DNA of 64,000 nt from Candidatus Nitrotoga sp. MKT (GTDB taxonomy: Bacteria; Pseudomonadota; Gammaproteobacteria; Burkholderiales; Gallionellaceae), in NCBI GenBank assembly GCA_003402345.1, contig QFXH01000001.1, positions 62,001-126,000 of the forward strand, written 5' to 3'. Each line of letters opens with the position of its first letter. The first letter of the stretch is position 1. The notes under the pieces were generated by a model. It was not told the origin of the DNA, searched no databases, and saw only the letters and a list, made by a program, of their open reading frames with translations. The translations under genes and the position numbers were made by a program. Positions 18,328 to 25,920 of the stretch are shown in pieces.

Positions 18328-18350
18328 AATATCATCAAAATGATGATATT
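18328..18350. promoter_or_regulatory. palindromic operator candidate for the WYL regulator
   Basis: Perfect palindrome with arms AATATCATCA and TGATGATATT around AAA, 43 bp upstream of the WYL start codon. A second shorter one (CACTG, ATT, CAGTG at 18298-18310) lies between. WYL regulators of this class bind such inverted repeats as dimers. Confidence 0.6.
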
Positions 18351-18445
18351 ATGCACCACCACTTATGTCTGAGCAAGTGGTCAGCCTGGACAAATCATCG
18401 AAACCACGCCCTCAAGGCCAAAACGTTGCTATCCTTGTTGGGATA

Positions 18446-18476
18446 TGGACGCGGGTTCGGTTTCCGTGTTCCACCA
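18446..18476 (+). other. tmRNA (ssrA) 3'-end-like sequence, possible attachment-site scar
   Basis: TGGACGCGGGTTCGG followed by TTTCCGTGTTCCACCA resembles the acceptor/T-arm end of bacterial tmRNA (GGACGCGGGTTCGA..., ending in TCCACCA). The T-stem pairing is kept with mismatches (ACGCGG with CCGTGT). The rest of tmRNA is absent. Islands often integrate in ssrA and leave such 3' fragments. It lies at the join between the restriction genes and the GC-rich exporter genes. Confidence 0.4.
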
Positions 18477-18588
18477 CCATCAAAAATAATGTCACCCTTG
18501 TGGTGGCATTTTATTTGGTGTTGCCATTTGCTGAAATCGTCCCTGGCCACCTCCAGAGCACCGGACGGTGCACCTCTCCTCGTGTATC

Positions 18589-19842
18589 ATGTTGGCCACA
18601 CGCATACTCCGGAGTGACACCATAAAACGCCACCTGTTCCTCGTCGCCGTCGCCTGCCTAATCTTAGGTGCCTTGGCGTGGGGGCTGGTACAAAAAATGC
18701 GGGGGCCGGCCTTGGTCGGTTATAAAGTGGCAGCGCAGTCGCTGGTGCAGACGGTCGTGGCGACTGGCCGGGTTGCGGCCGTATCGCGCGCTCAGGTCGG
18801 CAGCCCGGTGACCGGCGTGATTGTCGAGCGGCGTGTGAAGGAGGGCGACGTGGTGCAGCCTGGCGACGTGCTGGCGTTGCTGCGTGCCGATGACCTCGAG
18901 GCGGCCGTGCGTGAAGCAGAGGTTGCCCTGGCCCAGTTGCAACAGTCGACGCGTCCACAGGCGCAGGCCGCATTGCGCGAGGCGGAGGCGAGGCTGGCCC
19001 AAGCCATCCGCGAAGCCCAGCGAAGTCGGGCCCTGTTTCAACGGCAAGCGGTCGCCCGGGAAACGATGGAACGGGCGATACAGGCCGAAACAATTGCCCG
19101 CACCGCCGCCGAGCAGGCGCGGCTGACCGCCCGTTCGCTAGTGGCAGGCAACCCAAACGAGGCTGCGGCACGCGCCCGAGTGGCCAGTGCCAAGGCGCAG
19201 CTCGCCAAGACAACGATCCGCGCTGAAGTCGCCGGGACCGTGCTCACCCGCAATGCCGAGCCGGGTGACCTGGTGCAGCCCGGCCGCGTCCTGTTCGAAA
19301 TTGCCCGCAACGACGACACCGAAGTGCTGGTACCACTGGATGAAAAAAACCTCGAAGTACTCGCGGTCGGCCAGGCGGCCATGTGCATCTCCGACGCCTA
19401 CCCTGCGCGGCCGTTCCCGGCAAAGGTCAGCTTCATCGCGCCCAGGGTGGATCCGCAGCGCGGCACAGTGGATATTCGCCTCACCGTGACGCCGGTGCCC
19501 GACTTTCTGCGCCAGGACATGACCATCTCAGTGAACGTGGAAACGGGCCGCCGAAACAATGCCATCGTAGTGCCTAATGATGCGCTGGGTGCCAAGAACG
19601 GCAACCGCGCGGAGCTGTGGCTGGTCTCCGATGGCCGCGCCACGCGACGCCAGGTACAGTTGGGCCTGCGTGGCCTAATCCAAACCGAAGTCACGGCCGG
19701 CTTGCGGGTTGGCGACTGGATCTTGGCGGATGCGCAGGCCCCAGTGGCACAAGGCGATCGGGTGCGCGTGGTGTCCAGCAGCCTTTCTGTCGGTGCTGCG
19801 AAGACTGCCACGCGCAAGGAATTGCCCGCTAAACTGGACTGA
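18589..19842 (+). CDS. HlyD/MacA-like periplasmic adaptor of an ABC exporter
   Basis: Membrane-fusion (adaptor) protein, about 417 residues, anchored by one N-terminal segment (LFLVAVACLILGALAWGLV) with the remainder periplasmic. Lipoyl/biotinyl halves flank a long helical hairpin (Ala/Arg/Glu-rich, about 95-195), and beta-barrel and membrane-proximal domains follow. The start is uncertain. ATG 18589 (used here) has no good binding site, while CGGAG at 18610-18614 is well placed before an ATA codon at 18622 that begins IKRHLFLV. Homologues would be expected to start MKR there. It leads a three-gene exporter with permease and ATPase. Substrate is unknown. The codons are markedly GC-rich compared with flanking genes. 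Confidence 0.88.
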   Translation: MLATRILRSDTIKRHLFLVAVACLILGALAWGLVQKMRGPALVGYKVAAQSLVQTVVATGRVAAVSRAQVGSPVTGVIVERRVKEGDVVQPGDVLALLRADDLEAAVREAEVALAQLQQSTRPQAQAALREAEARLAQAIREAQRSRALFQRQAVARETMERAIQAETIARTAAEQARLTARSLVAGNPNEAAARARVASAKAQLAKTTIRAEVAGTVLTRNAEPGDLVQPGRVLFEIARNDDTEVLVPLDEKNLEVLAVGQAAMCISDAYPARPFPAKVSFIAPRVDPQRGTVDIRLTVTPVPDFLRQDMTISVNVETGRRNNAIVVPNDALGAKNGNRAELWLVSDGRATRRQVQLGLRGLIQTEVTAGLRVGDWILADAQAPVAQGDRVRVVSSSLSVGAAKTATRKELPAKLD

Positions 19843-19847
19843 TACCG

Positions 19848-21050
19848 ATGTGGATCGAGTGGACCATCGCCACCAAGTTTCTGCATGAAGGCAAGGTGCA
19901 GAGTACGCTGATCCTGGTCGGCATCGCCGTGGGCGTCGCGGTAATCGTCTTTCTCACTGCACTAATCACCGGGCTGCAAGGCAATATCATCAACCGCACC
20001 CTGGGTACCCAAGCACACATCAAAGTTCAACCTACAGAAGAGCGCAACCGCATCCTGCCGCCCGCCGCAGGAAGTGTGCAGCTGGTGTTGGAAGACAAAC
20101 GCGCCCAGCGCCTGCGCTCGATCAACAACTGGCAGCAGGTGCGCGACGTGCTTGACACGCTGCCGCGGGTCACGGCCGTGTCGCCGGTGATCTCGGGGCC
20201 AGCATTCGCACGCCGCGGCGCGGCACTACAGTCGGTGGTGCTGGTCGGCATCGACGCGCCGCGCTACCAGCGCATCATCCCGATCCAGAACGACATTGTC
20301 GCCGGCGTGTTTCGCATCGGTGCCGGTGACGCCGTAATCGGCAAGCAGCTGGCCACTGACCTCGGCCTGCGCGCGGGCGACAAGCTACGGCTGGACGGCG
20401 GCCAGCAACGGGAGAGCGTGGTGAACGTGGCCGGGATCTTCGAGCTGGGGGTGCGCGAACTGGACTCGCGCTACGTATACCTGGAAATGAAGCAAGTGCA
20501 GTCGCTGCTCAACCTGCCCGGTGCCGCGACGATCATTGACATAACGGTGGATGACATTTTCGACGCGCAGGCAATAGCCGCGCGCATCACCCGCCTCACA
20601 GGACTAAAGGCAGAAAGCTGGATGGAAACCAACGCCCAGCTGATGAACGCCTTGCGCTCACAAAGCCTTTCCACGCAGATGATTAGCGCGTTCGTAGCAT
20701 TGAGCGTGGCACTTGGCATCGCCAGCGTGCTGTCGGTGAGTGTAGTCCAGCGCACACGCGAAATCGGCATCCTCCGCGCAATGGGCACCACACGGCAACA
20801 GATGCTGCGAGTGTTCCTAGTCCAGGGTGCACTGTTTGGCCTGGCCGGTTCGCTACTGGGTGGCTTGGCTGGCTATGGTCTGGTGGGCGCGTTCAATACC
20901 TTCGGGCCAAAACTGTTCTACATTCCGGTGAATCCGTGGCTGCTGGTGGCCGCTACTGGATTGGCAATGGTCACCGGCATCCTTTCGGCAGCCGTGCCTG
21001 CAAGACGCGCCGCTGCCCTCGACCCGGTGGAGGCGATCCGCCATGTCTGA
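19848..21050 (+). CDS. ABC transporter permease, FtsX/MacB-type (DevC-like)
   Basis: Permease of 400 residues with the MacB/FtsX layout. One N-terminal transmembrane helix (about 20-45) is followed by a large periplasmic domain (about 45-275) and three C-terminal transmembrane helices (about 285-390). The stretch VVQRTREIGILRAMGTT is the conserved cytoplasmic coupling region of FtsX domains. It starts 5 bp after the adaptor gene and overlaps the ATPase gene by 8 bp. The gene order adaptor-permease-ATPase with separate polypeptides matches DevBCA-type exporters rather than fused MacB. Such systems usually export lipids, peptides or antibiotics; the cargo here is unknown. Confidence 0.9.
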   Translation: MWIEWTIATKFLHEGKVQSTLILVGIAVGVAVIVFLTALITGLQGNIINRTLGTQAHIKVQPTEERNRILPPAAGSVQLVLEDKRAQRLRSINNWQQVRDVLDTLPRVTAVSPVISGPAFARRGAALQSVVLVGIDAPRYQRIIPIQNDIVAGVFRIGAGDAVIGKQLATDLGLRAGDKLRLDGGQQRESVVNVAGIFELGVRELDSRYVYLEMKQVQSLLNLPGAATIIDITVDDIFDAQAIAARITRLTGLKAESWMETNAQLMNALRSQSLSTQMISAFVALSVALGIASVLSVSVVQRTREIGILRAMGTTRQQMLRVFLVQGALFGLAGSLLGGLAGYGLVGAFNTFGPKLFYIPVNPWLLVAATGLAMVTGILSAAVPARRAAALDPVEAIRHV

Positions 21051-21756
21051 GCACGATGCCAGCCAAGAGGTACTGCGCCTGCAGGGTCTTCGAAAAAGCT
21101 ACAACGTCGGCAAGCCTACCGAAGTGGAAGTGCTGCACGGGCTGGACCTGCGCCTGCAACGCCGCGACTTCGCCGCACTTGTGGGCGCCTCGGGCTCGGG
21201 TAAGAGCACGCTGCTTAACCTGATCGGCCTGCTGGACAGACCCACAGCGGGCGAGCTGTTTCTGCTCGCCGAGCCCACCCGAAGCATGGATGACGCCCGA
21301 CGTACGGAGTTGCGTGGCAGCACGATCGGCTTCGTATTCCAGTTTCACCATCTAATCCAAGCCTTCACCACGCTGGAGAACGTGCTGATGCCTCTCATGG
21401 TGGCCACCGGCAAACCCACGCGCGAACAGATCGACCGCGCCCGCGGCCTGCTTGCCCAGGTGGGCCTGGAAGGGCTGGAGCAGCGCAAGCCCGACCAGCT
21501 TTCCGGTGGCCAGCAGCAGCGCGTGGCCGTGGCCCGCGCCCTTATTACCCACCCGGCGCTGCTGCTGGCCGATGAACCCACCGGTAACCTCGATAGCAAA
21601 TCTGCCACCGAAGTATTCCAACTGTTCCGCAACTTCAACCGCGAGTTCGGCTGTGCCGTGCTGCTAGTCACCCACGACTCACGCATGTCCGAGCAATGCG
21701 ACCGCATAATCATGCTCGTGGACGGCAACATCGAAAGCGATAAGGCGCTTGGCTAA
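21043..21756 (+). CDS. ABC transporter ATP-binding protein (LolD/DevA-like)
   Basis: Nucleotide-binding subunit of 237 residues. Walker A is [11 protein letters not shown] (about 48-58), the Q-loop is FQFHHL, the signature is [15 protein letters not shown], Walker B is [12 protein letters not shown] and the H-loop is VTHD. Sequence style places it in the LolD/MacB/DevA branch, which powers mechanotransmission rather than classic transport. It overlaps the permease gene by 8 bp and is the last gene of the three-gene exporter. All catalytic motifs are intact. Confidence 0.92.
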   Translation: MSEHDASQEVLRLQGLRKSYNVGKPTEVEVLHGLDLRLQRRDFAALVGASGSGKSTLLNLIGLLDRPTAGELFLLAEPTRSMDDARRTELRGSTIGFVFQFHHLIQAFTTLENVLMPLMVATGKPTREQIDRARGLLAQVGLEGLEQRKPDQLSGGQQQRVAVARALITHPALLLADEPTGNLDSKSATEVFQLFRNFNREFGCAVLLVTHDSRMSEQCDRIIMLVDGNIESDKALG

Positions 21757-22071
21757 TGCAAACAGCAGGCGGGATTGATACGATCCTCGACATGCGGGGC
21801 TGAACTCCGCACCTTTTCGCAGGAGTTCGCAGCGATTCTAAATGGCTGAATTAACTAAGTTTGGCGCAGGGTTCAGTCCCCCCATACCCAGAAAGTGTTC
21901 GATTCTTTCCGCAGGAACTCGCAGGAGTTCGAAATTGTTCGCACGGCCTGACGGTAGGTTGTTGATTTTGAACAAACCGCTTGATTAGTCCGCGCTTGTG
22001 AACTGCGGACTTTCAATGTGGTCCATGACGGTCGCCGCGACTCCCTTCATGTTGCAAAATGTCGGTACTTA
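21757..22071. other. non-coding stretch with GAACTCC/GGAGTTC repeats
   Basis: No gene is visible. The 13-mer TCGCAGGAGTTCG occurs at 21817-21829 and 21919-21931. GAACTCC (21802) and GGAGTTC (21822) form one hairpin, and GAACTC-GCAG-GAGTTC (21915-21930) forms another. A third hairpin, AGTCCGC (21989-21995) with GCGGACT (22007-22013), could end the exporter transcript. Such repeats beside a HTH/excisionase remnant might be recombinase arm sites. Confidence 0.4.
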
Positions 22072-22275
22072 TCAATAACTGCCGACGAAACGGAACACAT
22101 CAGCCAGCACTGGCTTGAGCCGTTGAGGTCTTAGTCGAGACTCCTCGTAGGCTTCGATGTCGACCTGCCGGTACAGCACGCGCCCCTTCAGCTTCATGAA
22201 TTTCGGCCCGATGCTCTCGCTACGCCAGCGTTCAAGGCAGGAGTCCATGAAGGCGCTGTTCCGCGCGCCAGCCAA
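22072..22275 (-). pseudogene. HTH (MerR/AlpA excisionase-type) remnant
   Basis: A 67-codon reading frame whose middle, LERWRSESIGPKFMKLKGRV, then LYRQVDIEAYE, is the second half of the helix-turn-helix domain of excisionase/AlpA-like proteins. The first helix is missing. The frame opens after a TAG just upstream and has only a TTG start (22275) or an ATG ten codons in. These proteins control excision of integrated elements. It is probably a decayed piece of the machinery that once moved this island. It has no integrase partner in the window. Confidence 0.5.
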
Positions 22276-22465
22276 GCGATATGTTGTACTGATCTATTTG
22301 CTGCAGATTTTGCGGAGATTGACGCCGCTATTCTCCGCAAAGAAAAGGTAGTGGCGCAGTTCGGGCATGCGAAAGACTAACTGCGCCATGAATTGGCGCG
22401 GTTCTGAAAACCGAGCCACATTAGGTGTAAATGGGTGTCCATTTGGAAGTTAGTTGCGTCAATAT

Positions 22466-22579
22466 TTCCCGATCGGGAAGTTTGAAGCCAATTCACAGCT
22501 CAAGCACATTAAAAATTCCCGATCGGTAAATATCGCTTGCACATAGTCCGTTTGTGGATGATAATTTCCCGAACGGGAA
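22466..22579. promoter_or_regulatory. three hipBA operators spaced exactly 50 bp
   Basis: Palindromes TTCCCGATCGGGAA (22466-22479), TTCCCGATCGGTAA (22516-22529) and TTCCCGAACGGGAA (22566-22579) start at exact 50-bp intervals. The last ends 12 bp before the hipB start codon. HipB dimers bind such inverted repeats and repress hipBA together with HipA. Regular spacing favours looping or side-by-side dimer binding. Confidence 0.85.
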
Positions 22580-22591
22580 ATTTAGCAAGCC

Positions 22592-22852
22592 ATGACATCC
22601 ATTCGATCACCTCAACAACTCGGCGATACACTGCGTGCCGCTCGCAAGCAGCTCGGGCTGACACAGCCCCAGTTGGCTCTGGCGGCTGGGGTGGGTGTGC
22701 GCTTCATTGTCGACCTTGAAGCAGGCAAGCCCACCTTGCGACTGGAAACCGTGCTGCGGGTCATTGATACCTTGGGTGGTGAGGTCCAGTTGAGCGGATT
22801 GCCATCTGTTGCTGCCAACGATCAACGAGAGGGTGACGACCATGGCGCATGA
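22592..22852 (+). CDS. hipB: HipB-like antitoxin, HTH regulator
   Basis: Xre-type helix-turn-helix protein of 86 residues (HTH about 10-62: LGDTLRAARKQLGLTQPQLA, then AGVGVRFIVDLEAGK). It neutralises HipA and represses the operon. It is immediately followed by hipA, whose start codon lies inside its last codons (11-bp overlap). Three palindromic operators precede it. The C-terminal tail (about 68-86) is short and polar, as in other HipB proteins where it is disordered. Strong assignment from sequence and context. Confidence 0.92.
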   Translation: MTSIRSPQQLGDTLRAARKQLGLTQPQLALAAGVGVRFIVDLEAGKPTLRLETVLRVIDTLGGEVQLSGLPSVAANDQREGDDHGA

Positions 22853-24137
22853 GCTAGAAGTCTGGCTTTTTGCCAATCGTGTCGGCACGTTGGCCCTGGT
22901 CGATGGGCGACTAAACTTTTGCTACGCACCCGATTGGCTGTCACATAAAGACGCCGTTGCCTTGTCCGCCTCGCTGCCCCTGCAAGCGGAGCCGTTCGAC
23001 GATCGCAAAACGCGTCCCTTCTTTGCTGGTCTTCTACCCGAAGGGCAAATGCGCCGTCTGATTGCGCAGCAGTTTCAGGTGTCTGTCCAGAACGACTTTG
23101 CATTGCTGGACCACATCGGCGGCGAATGCGCGGGGGCCGTGACATTCCTTAATCCGGGGCAGGCTTTGCCTGTGCCAACCCGCAGCGATGACGTTCAATG
23201 GCTGAGCGACGAGGAAGTCGTTGCCATCCTGGATGAATTGCCGCGTCGCCCCATGCTGGCAGGCAAAGACGGCTTGCGGCTTTCCTTGGCTGGTGCCCAA
23301 GACAAGTTGCCAGTGGTTTTTGATGGTGCGCGTATCGGGCTGCCCCTCAACGGCACGCCAAGCTCCCACATCCTGAAACCCGCCATTCACGCAGTTGAAG
23401 ACAGCGTGATCAACGAAGGATTTTGCATGGCTCTGGCTGAGGCCATGCAGCTCAAGCCAGCGAAATCAAAAATTCACCTTGTGCAGGATCGCTCGTTCCT
23501 ACTGGTTGAGCGCTACGACCGGCTGACTGATGCCCTGGGGCATCGACAACGCCTTCATCAAGAGGACTTTTGCCAAGCTCTGGGCGTGGTGCCAGAAATG
23601 AAATACCAGAATGAAGGTGGTCCTGATCTGGCCCAGTGCTTTGACCTGGTACGCAGTGCGACACGCCCCAGTGCACCGCAGGTTCTGCGACTGCTCGACT
23701 ACGTGATCTTCAATGCGCTAATCGGCAATCATGATACGCACGCCAAGAATTTCTCTCTGCTGTACTCAGGTAAGCCCCCCGTTCTGGCACCGTTTTACGA
23801 CACGCTTTCGACGGCGGTGTATCCAACGCTGACGCCGAAGATGGCGATGAAAATCGGCAGCAAGTACAAGTTCACCGAAGTCCAGGCGCGGCACTGGGAG
23901 CAGTTTGCCGAAGGCGTCGGCTTTACCAAGGCACAGGCCAAACGGCGCATTCTGGAATTGGCAAGATTACTGCCAGCGACAGCACGCAAGCTCCAATCTG
24001 ACCCCGGACACAGTTTTGCTGGCAATCCAGTGATTGAGCAAATCAATACATTGATTGAACAACGCTGCGCCCTGACGATTCGGCGGCTTACTGATCCCAC
24101 CGCCGAAAATGACGCAACCGCCGAATCCTCGATCTGA
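22842..24137 (+). CDS. hipA: HipA-like serine/threonine kinase toxin
   Basis: Toxin kinase of 431 residues. E. coli HipA phosphorylates glutamyl-tRNA synthetase and induces persistence. The P-loop-like SLAGAQDK is at about 148-155. The nucleotide lysine is in SHILKPA (about 179), and the catalytic segment GNHDTHAKNFSLL (about 295-307) has the expected Asp near 298. The start at 22842 is chosen because GAGAGGG lies at 22827-22833 and because it begins MAHELEVWL like the family. The gene ends 10 bp before the decayed yheS copy, which marks the island edge. All catalytic motifs look intact, so the module is probably active. Confidence 0.93.
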   Translation: MAHELEVWLFANRVGTLALVDGRLNFCYAPDWLSHKDAVALSASLPLQAEPFDDRKTRPFFAGLLPEGQMRRLIAQQFQVSVQNDFALLDHIGGECAGAVTFLNPGQALPVPTRSDDVQWLSDEEVVAILDELPRRPMLAGKDGLRLSLAGAQDKLPVVFDGARIGLPLNGTPSSHILKPAIHAVEDSVINEGFCMALAEAMQLKPAKSKIHLVQDRSFLLVERYDRLTDALGHRQRLHQEDFCQALGVVPEMKYQNEGGPDLAQCFDLVRSATRPSAPQVLRLLDYVIFNALIGNHDTHAKNFSLLYSGKPPVLAPFYDTLSTAVYPTLTPKMAMKIGSKYKFTEVQARHWEQFAEGVGFTKAQAKRRILELARLLPATARKLQSDPGHSFAGNPVIEQINTLIEQRCALTIRRLTDPTAENDATAESSI

Positions 24138-24147
24138 ACCACCAAGC

Positions 24148-24597
24148 GAAAAGCTGCTTACCGGGCGCTCCAATGTGTCGTTGGCAAAACCTAATCCATT
24201 CAGCAGTTGAGCGGCACGGGCTTTGGCCACGTAGCCATTAATTGCTTCATAGCGTTGCTGGGCCTCGAACCACGCTGGATCATGCTGTTCCCGCGCCAGA
24301 TTTTTTTCAAGCTCACGCAATTCCACGTCGCCGTCGAGCACGAATTCCAAAGCGGGCTGATCTGAGTTCGCGATTTCCTGCTCGACAAAAGCGATTGTCT
24401 TGCCGGATTGCAGCCATTTTTGCCTATCAACCCGATACATTGGCTGGCATAAACCTGAAAAATCACTTGCTGCAATAGCGTCGTGCCGCCTTGCAGGTAC
24501 GTCAGATTTTGAATGTTTAGCATAGTGTAATGATAGAAAGACGTGCCACACCTTAAATATTAGAGCGGAAGCTGGGTTAGTCTGGCTGATTGCAGCA
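24148..24597 (-). pseudogene. truncated, deleted second copy of the yheS 5' end
   Basis: Aligns with 9298-9812 (start of yheS and its upstream region) in the same orientation. A 67-bp deletion at about 24414 removes the bases matching 9561-9627. It lies between CAG trinucleotides, destroys the first Walker A and shifts the frame. The remaining part ends abruptly at the point matching 9298, where the hipA flank begins. Scattered substitutions elsewhere show that the copy is old or came from a related strain. It cannot make an ABC-F protein. Confidence 0.92.
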
Positions 24598-24738
24598 ACA
24601 AGTAAAAGTTTTACTAACGGTAATCAGTTTTATCGTTAGTCAGCTTTTCGGCCAAAGCTGCCGAAAGGTCATCGCCCAAGGAGCGTCAGCGTTCATACGC
24701 GAAGTTGTCAGAGCAAGTTCACAGAATTCTGTACATGC

Positions 24739-25920
24739 TCAACCTACCAACAGTGCCGTCTTCGGGTCATAGACCACTTCGGTAATCGACCCATCCCGAA
24801 TGCGCTGAACCGCTTCGTCAATAACATTGAGCGGAACCAGAAACCATTCCCTCGGCTTCACTGGATTTCCGAAGCGGTCTTCTATAGTTAAGTCGAGCTG
24901 TACTGCGCCGAACAGGCGGTGGAAGATATTTTCCAGTTTAGTGCGGTTTAGGTTGTGGAGCTTGTAGGTGGCAACCACCTCCACGTCGGCCAACAGATAG
25001 GTGGCATCCTTTTTTGCACCAACGATGCGAGTCTCCACCTTGCCGCCGGTCACGCCAATTTTGTGGATCAGCTCGCGGTGCTCGGCAACGAATGGATTGC
25101 TGGACAGACTGCGCAGTACATAGATGATTCCGGAAGCAATATCGTCAGGCTCTGGTGCATCACCAAACAGCGGCCCCATGTCCGGATCGGTCAGGCGGCG
25201 GCCGGTCTCATCTTTGTAGAGTGCTCGCTCCAGTGAACGGCGCAATAAGTTGCTTTCCGTACCGTTGTCGTAGATCACTCGCAGACGTGCATCGTTTCTC
25301 CCGTAAGCAGCTTTGATGGTTTCGCCAACCTCGGCCACATAAGCAAGCTGCCCGCCAACGATGAAATAATTCCCTCCCTCAATGCTGGTATCGCGACCAA
25401 AGCGTAGCGTTTTTCGAATGCCTGCTTTCAACTCCCGTTCCACTGACTCAAATAGCGGTTGGTATTTTTCAAAATCCGCACAAGGCGTTCGGTCGGCGAT
25501 TTCTTCCGCCGCACGCTTTTCAGTACTGGAACGCACATGGCGCAGTACGGTGATGTCATCCTGGTCGGCGGGTTGATCACCAACTCCCAACTCGGCCAGC
25601 AAGGCGTCTTCGTCCAATTCATCCACATCAGCCTGAGTCGTTGATGCCCTAGCCAGCAGGCCAGGGGCATCCAGCATAGCCAGCAGGGTGTGCGCTTCCG
25701 GCAATTTGCGTAGCTGATCCAGGCGCACGGCATATAGGCGCTCAAAGATGTCACGATCCTCGCCATGCAATGGTGCGCGGCCATTGGCCTGATGGAAGCG
25801 CAAGATATCCTCGAAGCCCGCGATGATTCGTTCCTCACGCGGAGTGCGGCTGGAGACCTTAAGCGGGGCGACTTCTACACCCAGCGCATCCAGCAGCTCA
25901 TCATCGTCCATCTCAGCCAT
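24739..25920 (-). CDS. GIY-YIG / T5orf172-domain protein (YeeC-like)
   Basis: Protein of 393 residues from the start at 25920 (MAEMDDDELLDAL), whose ATG overlaps the helicase stop by 8 bp. An earlier in-frame start at 26091 would lie inside the helicase gene and is unlikely. The C-terminal third contains a GIY-YIG-like fold of the T5orf172 type: IIYVLRSLSSNPF (about 260), then HKIGVTGGKVETRI and ATYKLHNLNRTKLENIFHRL. The N-terminal part is acidic and helical. Similar proteins sit next to a helicase and an MmeI-like methyltransferase in YeeABC-type loci, where they are the presumed nuclease. Whether it cuts DNA is not shown by sequence alone. Confidence 0.75.
   Translation of the reverse strand: MAEMDDDELLDALGVEVAPLKVSSRTPREERIIAGFEDILRFHQANGRAPLHGEDRDIFERLYAVRLDQLRKLPEAHTLLAMLDAPGLLARASTTQADVDELDEDALLAELGVGDQPADQDDITVLRHVRSSTEKRAAEEIADRTPCADFEKYQPLFESVERELKAGIRKTLRFGRDTSIEGGNYFIVGGQLAYVAEVGETIKAAYGRNDARLRVIYDNGTESNLLRRSLERALYKDETGRRLTDPDMGPLFGDAPEPDDIASGIIYVLRSLSSNPFVAEHRELIHKIGVTGGKVETRIVGAKKDATYLLADVEVVATYKLHNLNRTKLENIFHRLFGAVQLDLTIEDRFGNPVKPREWFLVPLNVIDEAVQRIRDGSITEVVYDPKTALLVG

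Noticed and set aside
18351..18617. Overlapping 86-88-codon frames between the WYL gene and the exporter
   Set aside because: No binding sites and composition unlike neighbours; the region holds the tmRNA-like scar.
22466..22579. Regularly spaced repeats resembling a short CRISPR array
   Set aside because: Units are 14-bp palindromes at 50-bp intervals in front of hipB; there are only three, no cas genes, and they fit operators.
9741..24147. Complete integrative element with integrase
   Set aside because: No tyrosine or serine integrase is present; only a HTH remnant and repeat scars remain.
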